Assembly: GCA_963699175.1 (NCBI GenBank)
Contig: OY969418.1
Coordinates: forward strand, 620,001-684,000
Source of the DNA: JACPYM01 sp963699175
GTDB taxonomy: Bacteria; Acidobacteriota; Blastocatellia; RBC074
Direction of reading: 5' to 3'
Length of the DNA: 64,000 nucleotides
In this document: positions 55,990 to 64,000 of the stretch, one piece after another
Position numbering within the stretch: the first letter of the stretch is position 1
Layout: the number at the start of each line of letters is the position of its first letter
The notes under the pieces: generated by a model
What the model was told of the DNA's origin: nothing
The model's database searches: none
Seen by the model: only the letters and a program-made list of their open reading frames with translations
Position numbers and translations under genes: made by a program

Positions 55990-57054
55990 ATGAGAGTAGT
56001 TGTTACAGGTTGCGGAGGACTGATAGGCTCTGCGTTTTCCAAGCTTGCAAACAATTTAGGTTGGGAAATTATTGGAATCGATAATAATTATCGCGAGCGC
56101 CTTTTGGGATTAGAAGGAAGCGTTGCCAGTAATCTATCGTTTTTAAAAAAACATATCTCAACGTTTGCCCACTATAACACTGATATTCGAGATAAAGATC
56201 TTATCTCAAAGATTTGGCGAGAAGCTAGGCCAGATGCGGTTATTCATTGCGCAGCACAAACCTCTCATGAATTGGCTGCCAAAATCCCTTATGAAGATTT
56301 CGAAATTAATGCTGTAGGGACACTCAATTTATTAGAAGCAACGAGACAGTATGCGCCAAATGCTCCATTTATCTATTTGAGCACAAATAAAGTTTATGGC
56401 GATAACCCTAATCATGTGCCTCTGGTAGAATTACCAACACGATGGGACTTTAAAGATAATAACAATTATCAGGGCTTTGATGAGAACTGCTCCATAGATA
56501 GCAGCACTCATAGCCTATTTGGTGCATCTAAATTGGCGGGAGATATTTTAGTTCAGGAATATGGAAGGTATTTCGGGCTTGCGACAACCTCTTTAAGGCT
56601 TAGTTGTGTTACGGGGCCATACCAATCAGGTGTCCAACTTCAAGGATTCCTGAATTATTTAATCAAATGCTGTGTATTTGATCGGCATTATTCAGTATTT
56701 GGTTATAGAGGCAAGCAAGTACGCGATCAAATACATGCTGATGACGTAGCAAAATGCATTGCTTTGTGTATACAGCATCCAAGACAAGGGGCAATATATA
56801 ATATAGGCGGGGGACGCAATAATAGCGCGTCGGTTCTCGAATGTATAGACTTAGTAGAAAGAGCGACTGGTAGAACTTTATCCACTACATATATTGAACA
56901 ACACCGTATCGGGGATCATATTTGTTACATTAGCGATACTAGAAAATTTAGAGAGGACTTCCCTCAATGGAAATGTGAATATTCGCTAGATGAAATAATT
57001 CTGGAAATGGTTGGGGTGTTGAGTCAGGTTTTACACTTCAAATCTCACAATTAG
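55990..57054 (+). CDS. NAD-dependent nucleotide-sugar epimerase/dehydratase (CDP-paratose 2-epimerase-like)
   Basis: A 354-residue extended SDR. The NAD motif is 'VVVTGCGGLIGSAFSKLANN'; 'VIHCAAQTSHELAA' and 'FIYLSTNKVYGDNPNHVPLV' follow. The usual catalytic Tyr-x-x-x-Lys appears as F-G-A-S-K in 'HSLFGASKLAGDILVQEYGR', with Phe for Tyr. 'SCVTGPYQSGVQLQGFLNYL' and 'FGYRGKQVRDQIHADDVAK' are typical of the CDP-tyvelose epimerase-like group. It likely makes a sugar nucleotide for a surface glycan. Base use is AT-rich like the gene before it; the two form an island. Confidence 0.85.
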   Translation: MRVVVTGCGGLIGSAFSKLANNLGWEIIGIDNNYRERLLGLEGSVASNLSFLKKHISTFAHYNTDIRDKDLISKIWREARPDAVIHCAAQTSHELAAKIPYEDFEINAVGTLNLLEATRQYAPNAPFIYLSTNKVYGDNPNHVPLVELPTRWDFKDNNNYQGFDENCSIDSSTHSLFGASKLAGDILVQEYGRYFGLATTSLRLSCVTGPYQSGVQLQGFLNYLIKCCVFDRHYSVFGYRGKQVRDQIHADDVAKCIALCIQHPRQGAIYNIGGGRNNSASVLECIDLVERATGRTLSTTYIEQHRIGDHICYISDTRKFREDFPQWKCEYSLDEIILEMVGVLSQVLHFKSHN

Positions 57055-57093
57055 ACAAAACACGATTTTTTGGCTAGTGAATGCTTGGTCGCA

Positions 57094-57126
57094 CAAGTGC
57101 AACAGAATTATTCTCTGTTGCACTTG
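57094..57126 (+). terminator. Stem-loop downstream of the epimerase
   Basis: CAAGTGCAACAGA (57094-57106) pairs exactly with TCTGTTGCACTTG (57114-57126), with a 7-base loop. It lies 40 bp after the epimerase stop and likely ends that transcript, although a strong U-run does not follow. Confidence 0.65.
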
Positions 57127-57238
57127 CAAAAGCCACATGCTTGATTTTATTAGGCTCTCCGCACGCAGGAACAGGTAAAAGTTCGACTTTAGTGTTGAAC
57201 TCCCCATACGCAACCTCGCTCAAACTCTCTCCAGCACT

Positions 57239-57366
57239 TCAATCCAAGCTTTCCCAGCTTTTCGAAAAGCTCCACTCCCCCTCCGGCAAATCGCCCAGCT
57301 TCAGCTTGCCGATACGCACGCGCTTCAAGCCCAGCACGCGCAACCCGATCAGTTCACAGATCCTCT
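57239..57366 (-). pseudogene. Degenerate copy of the 3' end of the rRNA pseudouridine synthase gene
   Basis: Read on the minus strand this segment encodes '..KRICELIGLRVLGLKR' and 'GKLKLGDLPEGEWSFSK', then ends at a TGA (57239-57241). It matches the last 38 or so residues of the intact gene at 58049-58786 ('RRMCELVGLRVLGLKR', 'GNLRLGDLPEGKWRFLK'). The remaining two thirds of the gene are missing. It abuts and overlaps the end of the zinc-ribbon gene in another frame. Divergence between the copies suggests the duplication is not recent. Confidence 0.8.
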
Positions 57367-57932
57367 TCTCGCCGGTGCGCATAAATGGCCTCTCTCTTTT
57401 CCGGTAGGTGCGCCGTAGTGTGCTCGACCACGCTGAAATCCGTGCCCGACGATTCGGCGAGTTGATTGGTCGGCCTGGCAGGAAGCTGATTGGGTGATGG
57501 TGGCTGCGCTGGCGCTCTCAGACCGGGTTTGTTGAGGAAGATGCCGTTGAAGAGCAGACCGATGCCGACGAGGAAAGGCACAATGCCAGCCAGCCAGACA
57601 CGACGCACGATTTCCGCTTCGCCGCCGCTCTCATTATTCGCAACCGCAGCCATAAAGAAGTAGAGGAAGATCATCGCGCCGAGGCCAGCCAGCGTGGTGA
57701 TCACGCCAGCCTTGATCTCATTATTGCGTTTCTGGGCGGGCGTAACGCCGCGTCGCCGTTCCCTTTCCTCTCCGGTTAAAAACATCTCTGCCACCCAGGT
57801 CTTAGACCAGTCAAACGGCTCGACACGCCCCGTCATCGCCTCGCGCACACCGCGTAAGTTGGCACCGCAAGTTTTGCAGAACTTGGTATCGTCTGTGATT
57901 TGAATGGCGCATCCTGGACAAAACATACACAC
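57354..57932 (-). CDS. Zinc-ribbon membrane protein
   Basis: A 192-residue protein. The N-terminal zinc ribbon has C-x2-C ('FCPGCAIQ') and C-x2-C ('FCKTCGANL'). Two membrane segments follow ('AGVITTLAGLGAMIFLYFF' and 'LAGIVPFLVGIGLLFNGIF') with a charged loop between. The C-terminal tail is Pro-rich, and its last residues (REEDL) read into the degenerate synthase fragment, so the natural end of the gene may have been altered. It lies on the minus strand between the fragment and the intact pseudouridine synthase. Function unknown. Confidence 0.7.
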   Translation of the reverse strand: MCMFCPGCAIQITDDTKFCKTCGANLRGVREAMTGRVEPFDWSKTWVAEMFLTGEERERRRGVTPAQKRNNEIKAGVITTLAGLGAMIFLYFFMAAVANNESGGEAEIVRRVWLAGIVPFLVGIGLLFNGIFLNKPGLRAPAQPPSPNQLPARPTNQLAESSGTDFSVVEHTTAHLPEKREAIYAHRREEDL

Positions 57933-58048
57933 CTCAATGGTTGATCAGTTTGACTGCGCAGAAAAAAACATCAGCGCCCCAACGAGCCATATCGGCTGCC
58001 GCAAGCGCAATGCAAGATACGCGACCATCCGATCTGTTGTTTCCGAAT

Positions 58049-58786
58049 TCACTCCAAGCATTCCCAGCTTTTCAAAAAGCGCCACTTCCCTTCCGGCAAA
58101 TCGCCCAGCCGCAAGTTGCCGATGCGCACGCGCTTCAAGCCCAGCACGCGTAACCCAACCAACTCGCACATCCGCCGCACCTGCCGCTTACGCCCTTCGG
58201 TCAGGACGAAGCGCAGTTGCTCCGCATTGACCCAATCTACGCGTGCGGGTTTGAGCGGTTTATCGTCCAGCGTCAAGCCGTGCTGCAATAACTTCATCCG
58301 CGCCTCGTCCAAATACCCGCCGCCCACACGCACCAGGTATTCTTTTTCGAGCTTGCCTTCGGCCCCGATGATCTGTTTGGCGATGCGCCCGTCCTGGGTG
58401 AAGAGCAACAGCCCTTGCGAATCAATGTCCAGCCGCCCGGCCACTGCCAGCCCTTTCAACTGCTCCGGTTTGAGCCGTTGCGGACGGTCGCCGAAGTGAT
58501 TGGCAGGCGTGAGCAGCGTGATCGCTGGCGTATAGCCTGGTTCCGGTTGCGCGGAGACATAGCCGACGGGCTTGTTGAGGATGATCGTGACGAGTTGCTG
58601 TTGTTGGCGGACGGCGCGGCCCAGCAGTTCGATCTGCACGTCGGGCGCGACTTTCGTGCCGAGTTGGTTGATGATGACGCCGTTTACTTTGACCAAGCCC
58701 TGCTCGATAAAGCTGTCGGCTTCGCGGCGCGAACAGAGGCCGCGTTGCGCCATCAATTTCGATAATCTGAGTTGCTCTTCACTCAT
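58049..58786 (-). CDS. RluF/RluB/RsuA-family rRNA pseudouridine synthase
   Basis: A 245-residue enzyme that isomerises uridine in rRNA. The S4 domain is at the N-terminus ('LSKLMAQRGLCSRREADSFI', about 7-55). The catalytic Asp is D120 in 'GRLDIDSQGLLLFTQDGRIA'; 'LTEGRKRQVRRMCELVGLRV' is the conserved C-terminal signature. The ATG at 58786 gives normal length; the longer frame above it runs through an inverted repeat. Which subfamily (RluF, RluB or RsuA) cannot be settled. A degenerate copy of its 3' end lies at 57239-57366. Confidence 0.88.
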   Translation of the reverse strand: MSEEQLRLSKLMAQRGLCSRREADSFIEQGLVKVNGVIINQLGTKVAPDVQIELLGRAVRQQQQLVTIILNKPVGYVSAQPEPGYTPAITLLTPANHFGDRPQRLKPEQLKGLAVAGRLDIDSQGLLLFTQDGRIAKQIIGAEGKLEKEYLVRVGGGYLDEARMKLLQHGLTLDDKPLKPARVDWVNAEQLRFVLTEGRKRQVRRMCELVGLRVLGLKRVRIGNLRLGDLPEGKWRFLKSWECLE

Positions 58787-58798
58787 TGTGTAGATACG

Positions 58799-58888
58799 CG
58801 GTGCGGTACGGGGAGCGGTAGCGACCTGGTTCTCCACATGGGACGCAACCGCAAGAACCAGGTCGCTACCGCTCCCCGTACCGCACCG
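58799..58888. repeat. Perfect inverted repeat, 35-bp arms
   Basis: Arm 58799-58833 (CGGTGCGGTACGGGGAGCGG..) is exactly complementary to 58854-58888; loop 20 bases. It overlaps the 3' end of the fusion gene (stop TAG at 58866-58868) and ends 12 bp before the pseudouridine synthase start on the minus strand. Confidence 0.93.
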
Positions 58889-61800
58889 GCGGCCATGTCG
58901 CTTTGTCAAAGCTCTCTGCCAAAATCCGCTCCATCGTCGCCACCAGCCAATCCGCATCAGCTTCACTGAACGGCATCGGCGGACGAATTTTGACCACGTT
59001 GTGAAACGGCCCGTCGGTGCCTAGCAGAATACCACGCTCGCGCATCCGATTGGCGATGAACGAAGCTTCTTCCGCCGCAGGCTCAAGCGTCTCACGATCA
59101 CGCACCAACTCAACGCCGAGAAACAGCCCAGAGCCGCGCACATCGCCGACAATCGGGTAGCGGTCAACCCAAGCTCGCATCGCCTCAAGCATACGATTGC
59201 CGACGCGCAAGGCGTGTGTTTGCAACTTCTCTTCGAGCACCACATCCAGCACAGCAGTCCCCACCACACACGAGACTGTGCTGCCGCCGAAGGTACTGAA
59301 AAATTCCATCCCGTTGTCGAATGAGTCGGCAATCTCCCGCGTCGTGATGACTGCGCCCAAGGGATGCCCATTGCCGATGGGCTTGCCCAGCACCACAATG
59401 TCCGGCACTACGCCTTGCTGCTCGAAGCCGTAGAAGTGCGTGCCGATGCGTCCGTACGCGGTCTGCACGTCATCGGCGAGGCACACGCCGCCTGCTTCAC
59501 GCACGTAGCGATAGACTGCTTGCAGGTAGCCACCAGGAAAAACAATCTGCCCGCCAACGCTCGGCAACGATTCAGCGATAAATCCGGCCAGCCCGCGCCC
59601 CTGCTTGCGCAAACCTTCAATGATTTCTTGCACGTGCGCCGCGTATTTCTCGCCCGCGCGCGCATCGTCTTTTTTATACGCGCCGCGATAGACATCTGGG
59701 ACCGGAGCCGTATGCACCCACGCGGGCGCGCCCGCGCCGCCAGGGCCATCGTGTTTGTACGGGCTGATGTCAATCAGTGTGTTCGTGTGGCCGTGGTAAG
59801 CCGCTTCGAGCACGATCAAATCGCGTTGCTTCGTATGCGCTCGTGCTAAACGCAACGCCAACTCATTTGCTTCGCTGGCCGAGTTGACAAAGAAACACAC
59901 GCTCAACGGCTCGGGCAAAGTCGCGCAGAGCTTTTCAGCAAAGCGGTTCAAATGATCGTGCAAGTAACGCGTGTTCGTGTTGAGGATGCCGTACTGCTCG
60001 CGCGCCGCCTGCACCACACGCGGATGGCAATGACCGACGTGCGGCACGTTGTTGTAAGCATCCAGGTAGCAGCGCCCTTCATCGTCATACAAGTACTGCA
60101 TCCAGCCCCGCACGACTTTAACCGGATCGCGATAGCCAATACTCAAGTTGCGCCCGACGCGCTGGCGACGCACGGCCAAAGTTTCCGCCTTGCTCGGCTC
60201 AGCCGATGGAAAGCGATCTTCAGGGATGCCCAGAATCAGATTCGGATCGGGTGAGAAGCTGCGCCATACCTCGCGCTGGCTCCCACGCGCTACACCGGGG
60301 AAATCGCGCCCGGCATCAAGCAGGTCAGTGATGATCTGAAAATGCAGGTGTGGCGTCCACCCACCATTCACCTCCGGCATACCCATCGTTGCCAATTGCT
60401 CGCCTTGCGCAATCGCTTTGCCGATGCGCAAGCCTTCCAATGACTCTTTACTCAAATGGCCGTACAGCGTGAAGAACTCGTCGCCGGTATCCGTCTCGTG
60501 TCTAAGGATGATGACCGGGCCGTAATCGAGCGGCGCGTCATTGTTGGCGAATGCGTAAACTGTGCCCGCGAGCGGCGCATAGACAGGCGTGCCTGCTTCG
60601 GCAAACAGATCAATGCCCAGGTGAATCATCCGGCTCTCTTCGGTCGGATGTTGCGTGTTGGTAAACAGTGGCGTGGTGTACAGCATCCGCGCTTCGTCGT
60701 AGCGCCCCACCCCGATCTTCACGCCCGCCACCGCCATCGCGCCGAACAATCGCTTCGTCAGTTCCGGCTCGGCATTCTCGCGCACGTCACCGCTGACCAA
60801 CGGGCTGGCAATGCTCAGATCAAAAACCAGGCAACGCTCCTTGCGCAAATCCACGTCGAGTGGCGAAGCAAACGTCTTCGCATTTGCCCGCAACCACTCA
60901 GTCACAGCTTCGCTGTTGCGTACCGGCGTCAACCCGCAGGCTTGACGAAACACCGCTTCAGCCAAGCGCGGATGAAGCGCCGCCAGCTTCGGCAAGGTGC
61001 GCCGAATCGGTTGCTGACTGATCGCCAGATATTCATCGTCGGGCCGCTGTTTCATCTGCTGCGCCGCGATGCATACGCTCTGGCACAAACGCATGCGGAT
61101 GAAGCTAAACAAAACCGCCAGCTCTGCGTCGGTCAACGCATATTCCGCGTGATAGCCCGCGACGATCTGCGCAGCCACGGCCAGCGGATCAGGTTTGTCC
61201 AACACTGCATACGCCGCCGCAATCGCCAATTCCGCCACAGTGAAGCTGTAGAGAAGATCACCGAAATCAATCAGCCCGGTCACACGCTGATTCTTCGAGT
61301 AAAGATCGTCACCACCGCCAACCAGCACGTTGTAATCATTCGCGTCGTTGTGAATTGCGCTGCGGCGCAGCTTGGGCAACAGCGGCACGACCTGCGATTC
61401 AAACTCGGCGCTGAGCTGACCGATCAGCGTGCGCAACTCTTCATCGTCAATCAGCGTTTCGTATTCACGCACCACCGTCAATGCGTTGGCCAAGTCCCAG
61501 TGAAAGTCTCGATGGATGGCCGGGTGATCGAACTCCGCCAACGCGCGAGCTACTTGACCGAGACATCGTCCCAAGTCACGCAGCAATGCTGGTGCATGCC
61601 ATTTGATGTCGCCGAGCGGAACGCCTGGCAAATACGTCACCAACCTGACCAGATGCGTTCGGCCAGCCGAAGATTGAAGGGTTGTGATTGTTTCACCAGC
61701 AACAGTAGGAAGCACGCGCTGGCAAAAGGAAGTGTGGCGTGACAACTGCTCCATAACGCGCTGTTGCGCATCGAGTAGTGCCGGGGCTTCCAGTGCGTTA

Positions 61801-61964
61801 GCGAGCTTCAAAACAAACTTCTCGCCAGTCTCGGACTCAAGCAGGAAGTTCTGATCGCGTTCACTAGGCAAGGGCGTCGCTGAGGCACGCAATGCATAAA
61901 GCTCTTGCGCAAAGCGGCTGACGTCTGCGGCGCTGAATTGCGGGGCGTATTCGAGTAATCGCAT
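58866..61964 (-). CDS. Three-domain fusion: APH-type kinase, M23-like domain and class III aminotransferase/phospho-lyase
   Basis: A 1032-residue protein. ATG 61964 with AAAGAG upstream is preferred to a longer frame that runs into the next gene. Domain 1 (about 1-330) is an aminoglycoside-phosphotransferase-like kinase ('AIHRDFHWDLANAL', 'SAIHNDANDYNVLVG', 'TGLIDFGDLLYS'). Domain 2 (about 430-580) resembles M23/LytM with 'IHLGIDLFAEAGTPVYAPL', 'FFTLYGHLS' and 'PHLHFQI', keeping the zinc His, Asp and His. Domain 3 (about 600-1032) is a PLP class III enzyme with the Lys region 'VLGKPIGNGHPLGAVITT'. It resembles eukaryotic AGXT2L phospho-lyases, whose partner kinase is APH-like, so phosphorylation then elimination of an amino alcohol such as hydroxylysine or ethanolamine is plausible. 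Confidence 0.85.
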   Translation of the reverse strand: MRLLEYAPQFSAADVSRFAQELYALRASATPLPSERDQNFLLESETGEKFVLKLANALEAPALLDAQQRVMEQLSRHTSFCQRVLPTVAGETITTLQSSAGRTHLVRLVTYLPGVPLGDIKWHAPALLRDLGRCLGQVARALAEFDHPAIHRDFHWDLANALTVVREYETLIDDEELRTLIGQLSAEFESQVVPLLPKLRRSAIHNDANDYNVLVGGGDDLYSKNQRVTGLIDFGDLLYSFTVAELAIAAAYAVLDKPDPLAVAAQIVAGYHAEYALTDAELAVLFSFIRMRLCQSVCIAAQQMKQRPDDEYLAISQQPIRRTLPKLAALHPRLAEAVFRQACGLTPVRNSEAVTEWLRANAKTFASPLDVDLRKERCLVFDLSIASPLVSGDVRENAEPELTKRLFGAMAVAGVKIGVGRYDEARMLYTTPLFTNTQHPTEESRMIHLGIDLFAEAGTPVYAPLAGTVYAFANNDAPLDYGPVIILRHETDTGDEFFTLYGHLSKESLEGLRIGKAIAQGEQLATMGMPEVNGGWTPHLHFQIITDLLDAGRDFPGVARGSQREVWRSFSPDPNLILGIPEDRFPSAEPSKAETLAVRRQRVGRNLSIGYRDPVKVVRGWMQYLYDDEGRCYLDAYNNVPHVGHCHPRVVQAAREQYGILNTNTRYLHDHLNRFAEKLCATLPEPLSVCFFVNSASEANELALRLARAHTKQRDLIVLEAAYHGHTNTLIDISPYKHDGPGGAGAPAWVHTAPVPDVYRGAYKKDDARAGEKYAAHVQEIIEGLRKQGRGLAGFIAESLPSVGGQIVFPGGYLQAVYRYVREAGGVCLADDVQTAYGRIGTHFYGFEQQGVVPDIVVLGKPIGNGHPLGAVITTREIADSFDNGMEFFSTFGGSTVSCVVGTAVLDVVLEEKLQTHALRVGNRMLEAMRAWVDRYPIVGDVRGSGLFLGVELVRDRETLEPAAEEASFIANRMRERGILLGTDGPFHNVVKIRPPMPFSEADADWLVATMERILAESFDKATWPPVRYGER

Positions 61965-61969
61965 CTCTT

Positions 61970-62908
61970 TCAGTCTTCCATATAAGACTGCGGCGGGAAG
62001 CCGTGCTGCTCGCGGCCAATCGGCCCTTCGTGTTTGGCCGTCACCTTGTACAACTCGAATCGGCCATCGGCCGCTAGTGTCGCGCAACGCTCGCGCAAAG
62101 CTTGCATCTCCGCCGCGCTCATCGGCGTGAAGCCACGCGCGACTTTCAGATTTTGCTGCAACACCTCAAGCGAATCTATGCCGCTGATGACTGTGGCCAC
62201 GGGCAAGCTCATCGCATAGCGCAATGCCTCTTGCGCCGTCACAAGTTTGGCCTTCACCATATCGCCGCCGCCGCCCAGACTCTTCATCCCCAGCGCCGCA
62301 ATGCCCTGTCGCTCAAGCTCCGGCAACACGTGCTGCTCAAAGCTGCGAAAGGTCGCGTCGCAGCAATTCAACGGAAGCTGGCAAGTGTCGAACGGGTAAT
62401 CGTAGCTGAGCATCTTCAGATGAATCTCCGGGCTTTTATGCCCAGTGAAACCGACGAAGCGCACTTTGCCTGCGCGCTGCGCCTCGTCTAACGCCTCGAT
62501 CACGCCGCCCGTCGCGAAATGCCGTTCAGGATCGTTGTCGTAAGCCAATTCGTGCACCTGCCACAAATCCAGATGATCGGTCTGCAAGCGCCGCAACGAA
62601 GCTTCCAGTTGCCGCATCGCCTCGTGACGGTCGCGTCCGTGCGTGCAGATTTTGGTCATCAGGAAAACTTGGTCGCGTCGGCCCGCGAGCGCTTTGCCCA
62701 TTAACTCTTCGCTGCGCCCGTCGTGATATTCCCAGGCGTTGTCCATAAACGTGATGCCCGAGTCAACGGCTTGCTGCACCAGCCGGATGGCCTCGCGATC
62801 CTCTCTCATCTTACCGATATGATAACCGCCGAGGCCGATGGCGCTGACTTGCACGCCAGTGCGACCCAATACGCGCAACGGAATTTCCGTAGAGTTTTGA
62901 CTGCTCAC
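61970..62908 (-). CDS. Aldo/keto reductase
   Basis: A 312-residue NAD(P)H-linked reductase. The catalytic Tyr lies in 'FMDNAWEYHDGRSEELMGKA', the Lys in 'VFLMTKICTHGRD' and the His in 'LWQVHELAYDN'. The C-terminal cofactor region 'LPVATVISGIDSLEVLQQNL' is typical. The start ATG 62908 follows AGGGCAAAG. It is encoded 5 bp before the fusion gene on the same strand, so the two are probably co-transcribed; an aldehyde produced by the phospho-lyase step could be its substrate, which is inference. Confidence 0.9.
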   Translation of the reverse strand: MSSQNSTEIPLRVLGRTGVQVSAIGLGGYHIGKMREDREAIRLVQQAVDSGITFMDNAWEYHDGRSEELMGKALAGRRDQVFLMTKICTHGRDRHEAMRQLEASLRRLQTDHLDLWQVHELAYDNDPERHFATGGVIEALDEAQRAGKVRFVGFTGHKSPEIHLKMLSYDYPFDTCQLPLNCCDATFRSFEQHVLPELERQGIAALGMKSLGGGGDMVKAKLVTAQEALRYAMSLPVATVISGIDSLEVLQQNLKVARGFTPMSAAEMQALRERCATLAADGRFELYKVTAKHEGPIGREQHGFPPQSYMED

Positions 62909-63049
62909 TTGCTTTGCCCTCCGATGATTGAAATCAAACCGCTTCGGGTTTCTGCGCGGCTCAGAATATCACCACCAGCGCGCGAGACGGAATCGGATTG
63001 AAGTAATTGGATCAGCGACGTACTCAAAATATCACTATTGCTAGGCCAG

Positions 63050-64000
63050 CTATGGCACCCAAAGGATCTTACAACAGTAAAACAAAGTCAGCCCGAACAA
63101 CCAAACTTGCCCAGTGGCAACTAATATTAGGTTCACCAGCCGACTTCTCCCGTAGGTTGCGAGCGGAAGAGCTAGGGGATAGGCAAGAAGGCAATGGCGC
63201 GGGAGCCCCATATATGAATTGGGAAAGCCCGTATGAAAGGAGAGGCTGACAAAAATAATAATAACCGAGTAAATGAGGTAAGACCGGCGCATTCCCCATA
63301 AGCAACGCCAACCTACCAACAATAATAGTAAGTAGCTCGCCCCAGAGATTAGGTCAGTAAGGTTGTCAGAGCCTGGCTTTGTCAAAGCCAGCCAGATTGC
63401 ATTCCAGGGGAGCATGAATCGCTGTTCTGCTACAACCACGGTAGTACGCTCGCTGACTAGCAGGCCGTAAATCCAGGTTCTAGGGTCGCTAATGTCGAAA
63501 TTCAGATCGTTGAGCGCAAGGGCGCGATAGAATATCCAAAGCAAGTAGGCAACGGGAATCAACGTCAAGCAAAGGGCCGCCCGCCAGTTCGACCTAAATT
63601 TATGCCAGTCACGTCCGTTAGCCTCCCACAACTCCAACGCCAAAGGCACAACCAAAAATAGGCCTTGCTGGCGTGTCAGAACTGCAAGCCCTCCCGCGAT
63701 ACCGGCTGACCACCAGCTACCACACCTAGCTGTGAGTAGGGCATACGCGCTGCAAAGCAAGAACAGAGATTCGGTGTAGGGAGTAAAGATGATGAAAGCG
63801 GCCGGCAGAAAAAGGAGATAGATTGCCGCTCGGCGGGCGTCGGATCGCACTAAATCAAAGCGCGCAAGCTGGTAGAAGCAAAGCAAAAACAGCAAGCCAC
63901 AAACGTTACTTAGCAAAAATAAGCCGAGCAGGTTATTGCCGCCGAACACCACTCCGACAAGCTTGGCTAAGAGTGGATGAAGCGGGTGGAACGATGAGGT
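63050..64000 (-). CDS. PIG-V-like mannosyltransferase, C-terminal part (5' end outside window)
   Basis: The frame is open to the window edge, so the protein is incomplete. The visible 316 residues hold about eight membrane segments. 'SSFHPLHPLLAKL' at the edge and 'IYLLFLPAAFIIFTPYTESL' match GT-C type mannosyltransferases of the PIG-V family, which use lipid-linked sugars. 'GIAGGLAVLTRQQGLFLVVP' is also typical. The catalytic acidic residues lie in the missing N-terminus. It probably adds a sugar to a lipid or protein at the membrane. Confidence 0.78.
   Translation of the reverse strand, partial: TSSFHPLHPLLAKLVGVVFGGNNLLGLFLLSNVCGLLFLLCFYQLARFDLVRSDARRAAIYLLFLPAAFIIFTPYTESLFLLCSAYALLTARCGSWWSAGIAGGLAVLTRQQGLFLVVPLALELWEANGRDWHKFRSNWRAALCLTLIPVAYLLWIFYRALALNDLNFDISDPRTWIYGLLVSERTTVVVAEQRFMLPWNAIWLALTKPGSDNLTDLISGASYLLLLLVGWRCLWGMRRSYLIYSVIIIFVSLSFHTGFPNSYMGLPRHCLLAYPLALPLATYGRSRLVNLILVATGQVWLFGLTLFYCCKILWVP

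Noticed and set aside
60456..61742. A 428-codon plus-strand open frame inside the fusion gene
   Set aside because: It is the complement of the kinase and M23-like domains; His/Arg-rich translation with no domain. GC-rich codon use keeps the opposite strand open.

Overview
The window is moderately GC-rich chromosomal DNA from what is most likely an Acidobacteriota bacterium, probably class Blastocatellia. The evidence is the set of lineage-typical families: four acidobacterial VWFA-related proteins (TIGR03436 type), two surface proteins with the acidobacterial TIGR03437-type C-terminal domain, three DUF4252 proteins, a TIGR02999-type ECF sigma factor next to a Ser/Thr kinase with TPR repeats, and an Oar-like TonB-dependent receptor. 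No tRNA, rRNA or CRISPR array was seen.

Layout. 0-7 kb: end of a fibronectin type III protein, a lipoprotein, ada, an AsmA protein, a VWA protein, and ribH-nusB. 7.08-8.33 kb: a complete IS1-like insertion sequence with 26-bp terminal repeats, an 8-bp target duplication and a probable programmed -1 frameshift. 8.5-14.6 kb: sigma factor, kinase, cytochrome c, glutamate dehydrogenase. 15-28 kb: metabolic and envelope genes (lectin-like protein, methyltransferases, acyl-CoA dehydrogenase, SDR, phosphatase, ABC-2 transporter, glycosyltransferase, coiled-coil methyltransferase, rluD). 28-30.5 kb: SLOG-like, DUF1232, DUF971 and RDD proteins. 30.5-38.8 kb: a tightly packed minus-strand operon, read in transcription order as sigma factor, predicted anti-sigma, 72-residue membrane peptide, cytochrome c/copper-monooxygenase-like protein, DUF4252, VWA, VWA, DUF4252, DUF4252, and perhaps RDD. 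39-47.6 kb: small membrane proteins, BlaI-M56 pair, TonB receptor, thpR, AIM24, Bax inhibitor-1, aat. 47.9-54.8 kb: two TIGR03437 proteins, BrkB/YihY, VWA. 54.8-57.2 kb: an AT-richer island with a membrane protein and a nucleotide-sugar epimerase. 57.2-64 kb: an rRNA pseudouridine synthase gene and a degenerate copy of its 3' end, a three-domain kinase/M23/aminotransferase fusion, an aldo-keto reductase and the end of a PIG-V-like mannosyltransferase.

The most system-like locus is the 30.5-38.8 kb operon. The N-terminal halves of its two VWA proteins appear homologous to the three stand-alone DUF4252 proteins beside them, so five exported proteins of one module share a domain under a dedicated sigma/anti-sigma pair. 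The last codons of each VWA gene also form the ribosome binding site and start of the next gene.

A second theme is about ten long inverted repeats (arms 14-35 bp, several perfect) lying between genes or inside their 5' ends. Three share the core TCCGACAAGCTGCC; the others have unrelated arm sequences. Several are translated as N-terminal extensions or supply a stop codon.
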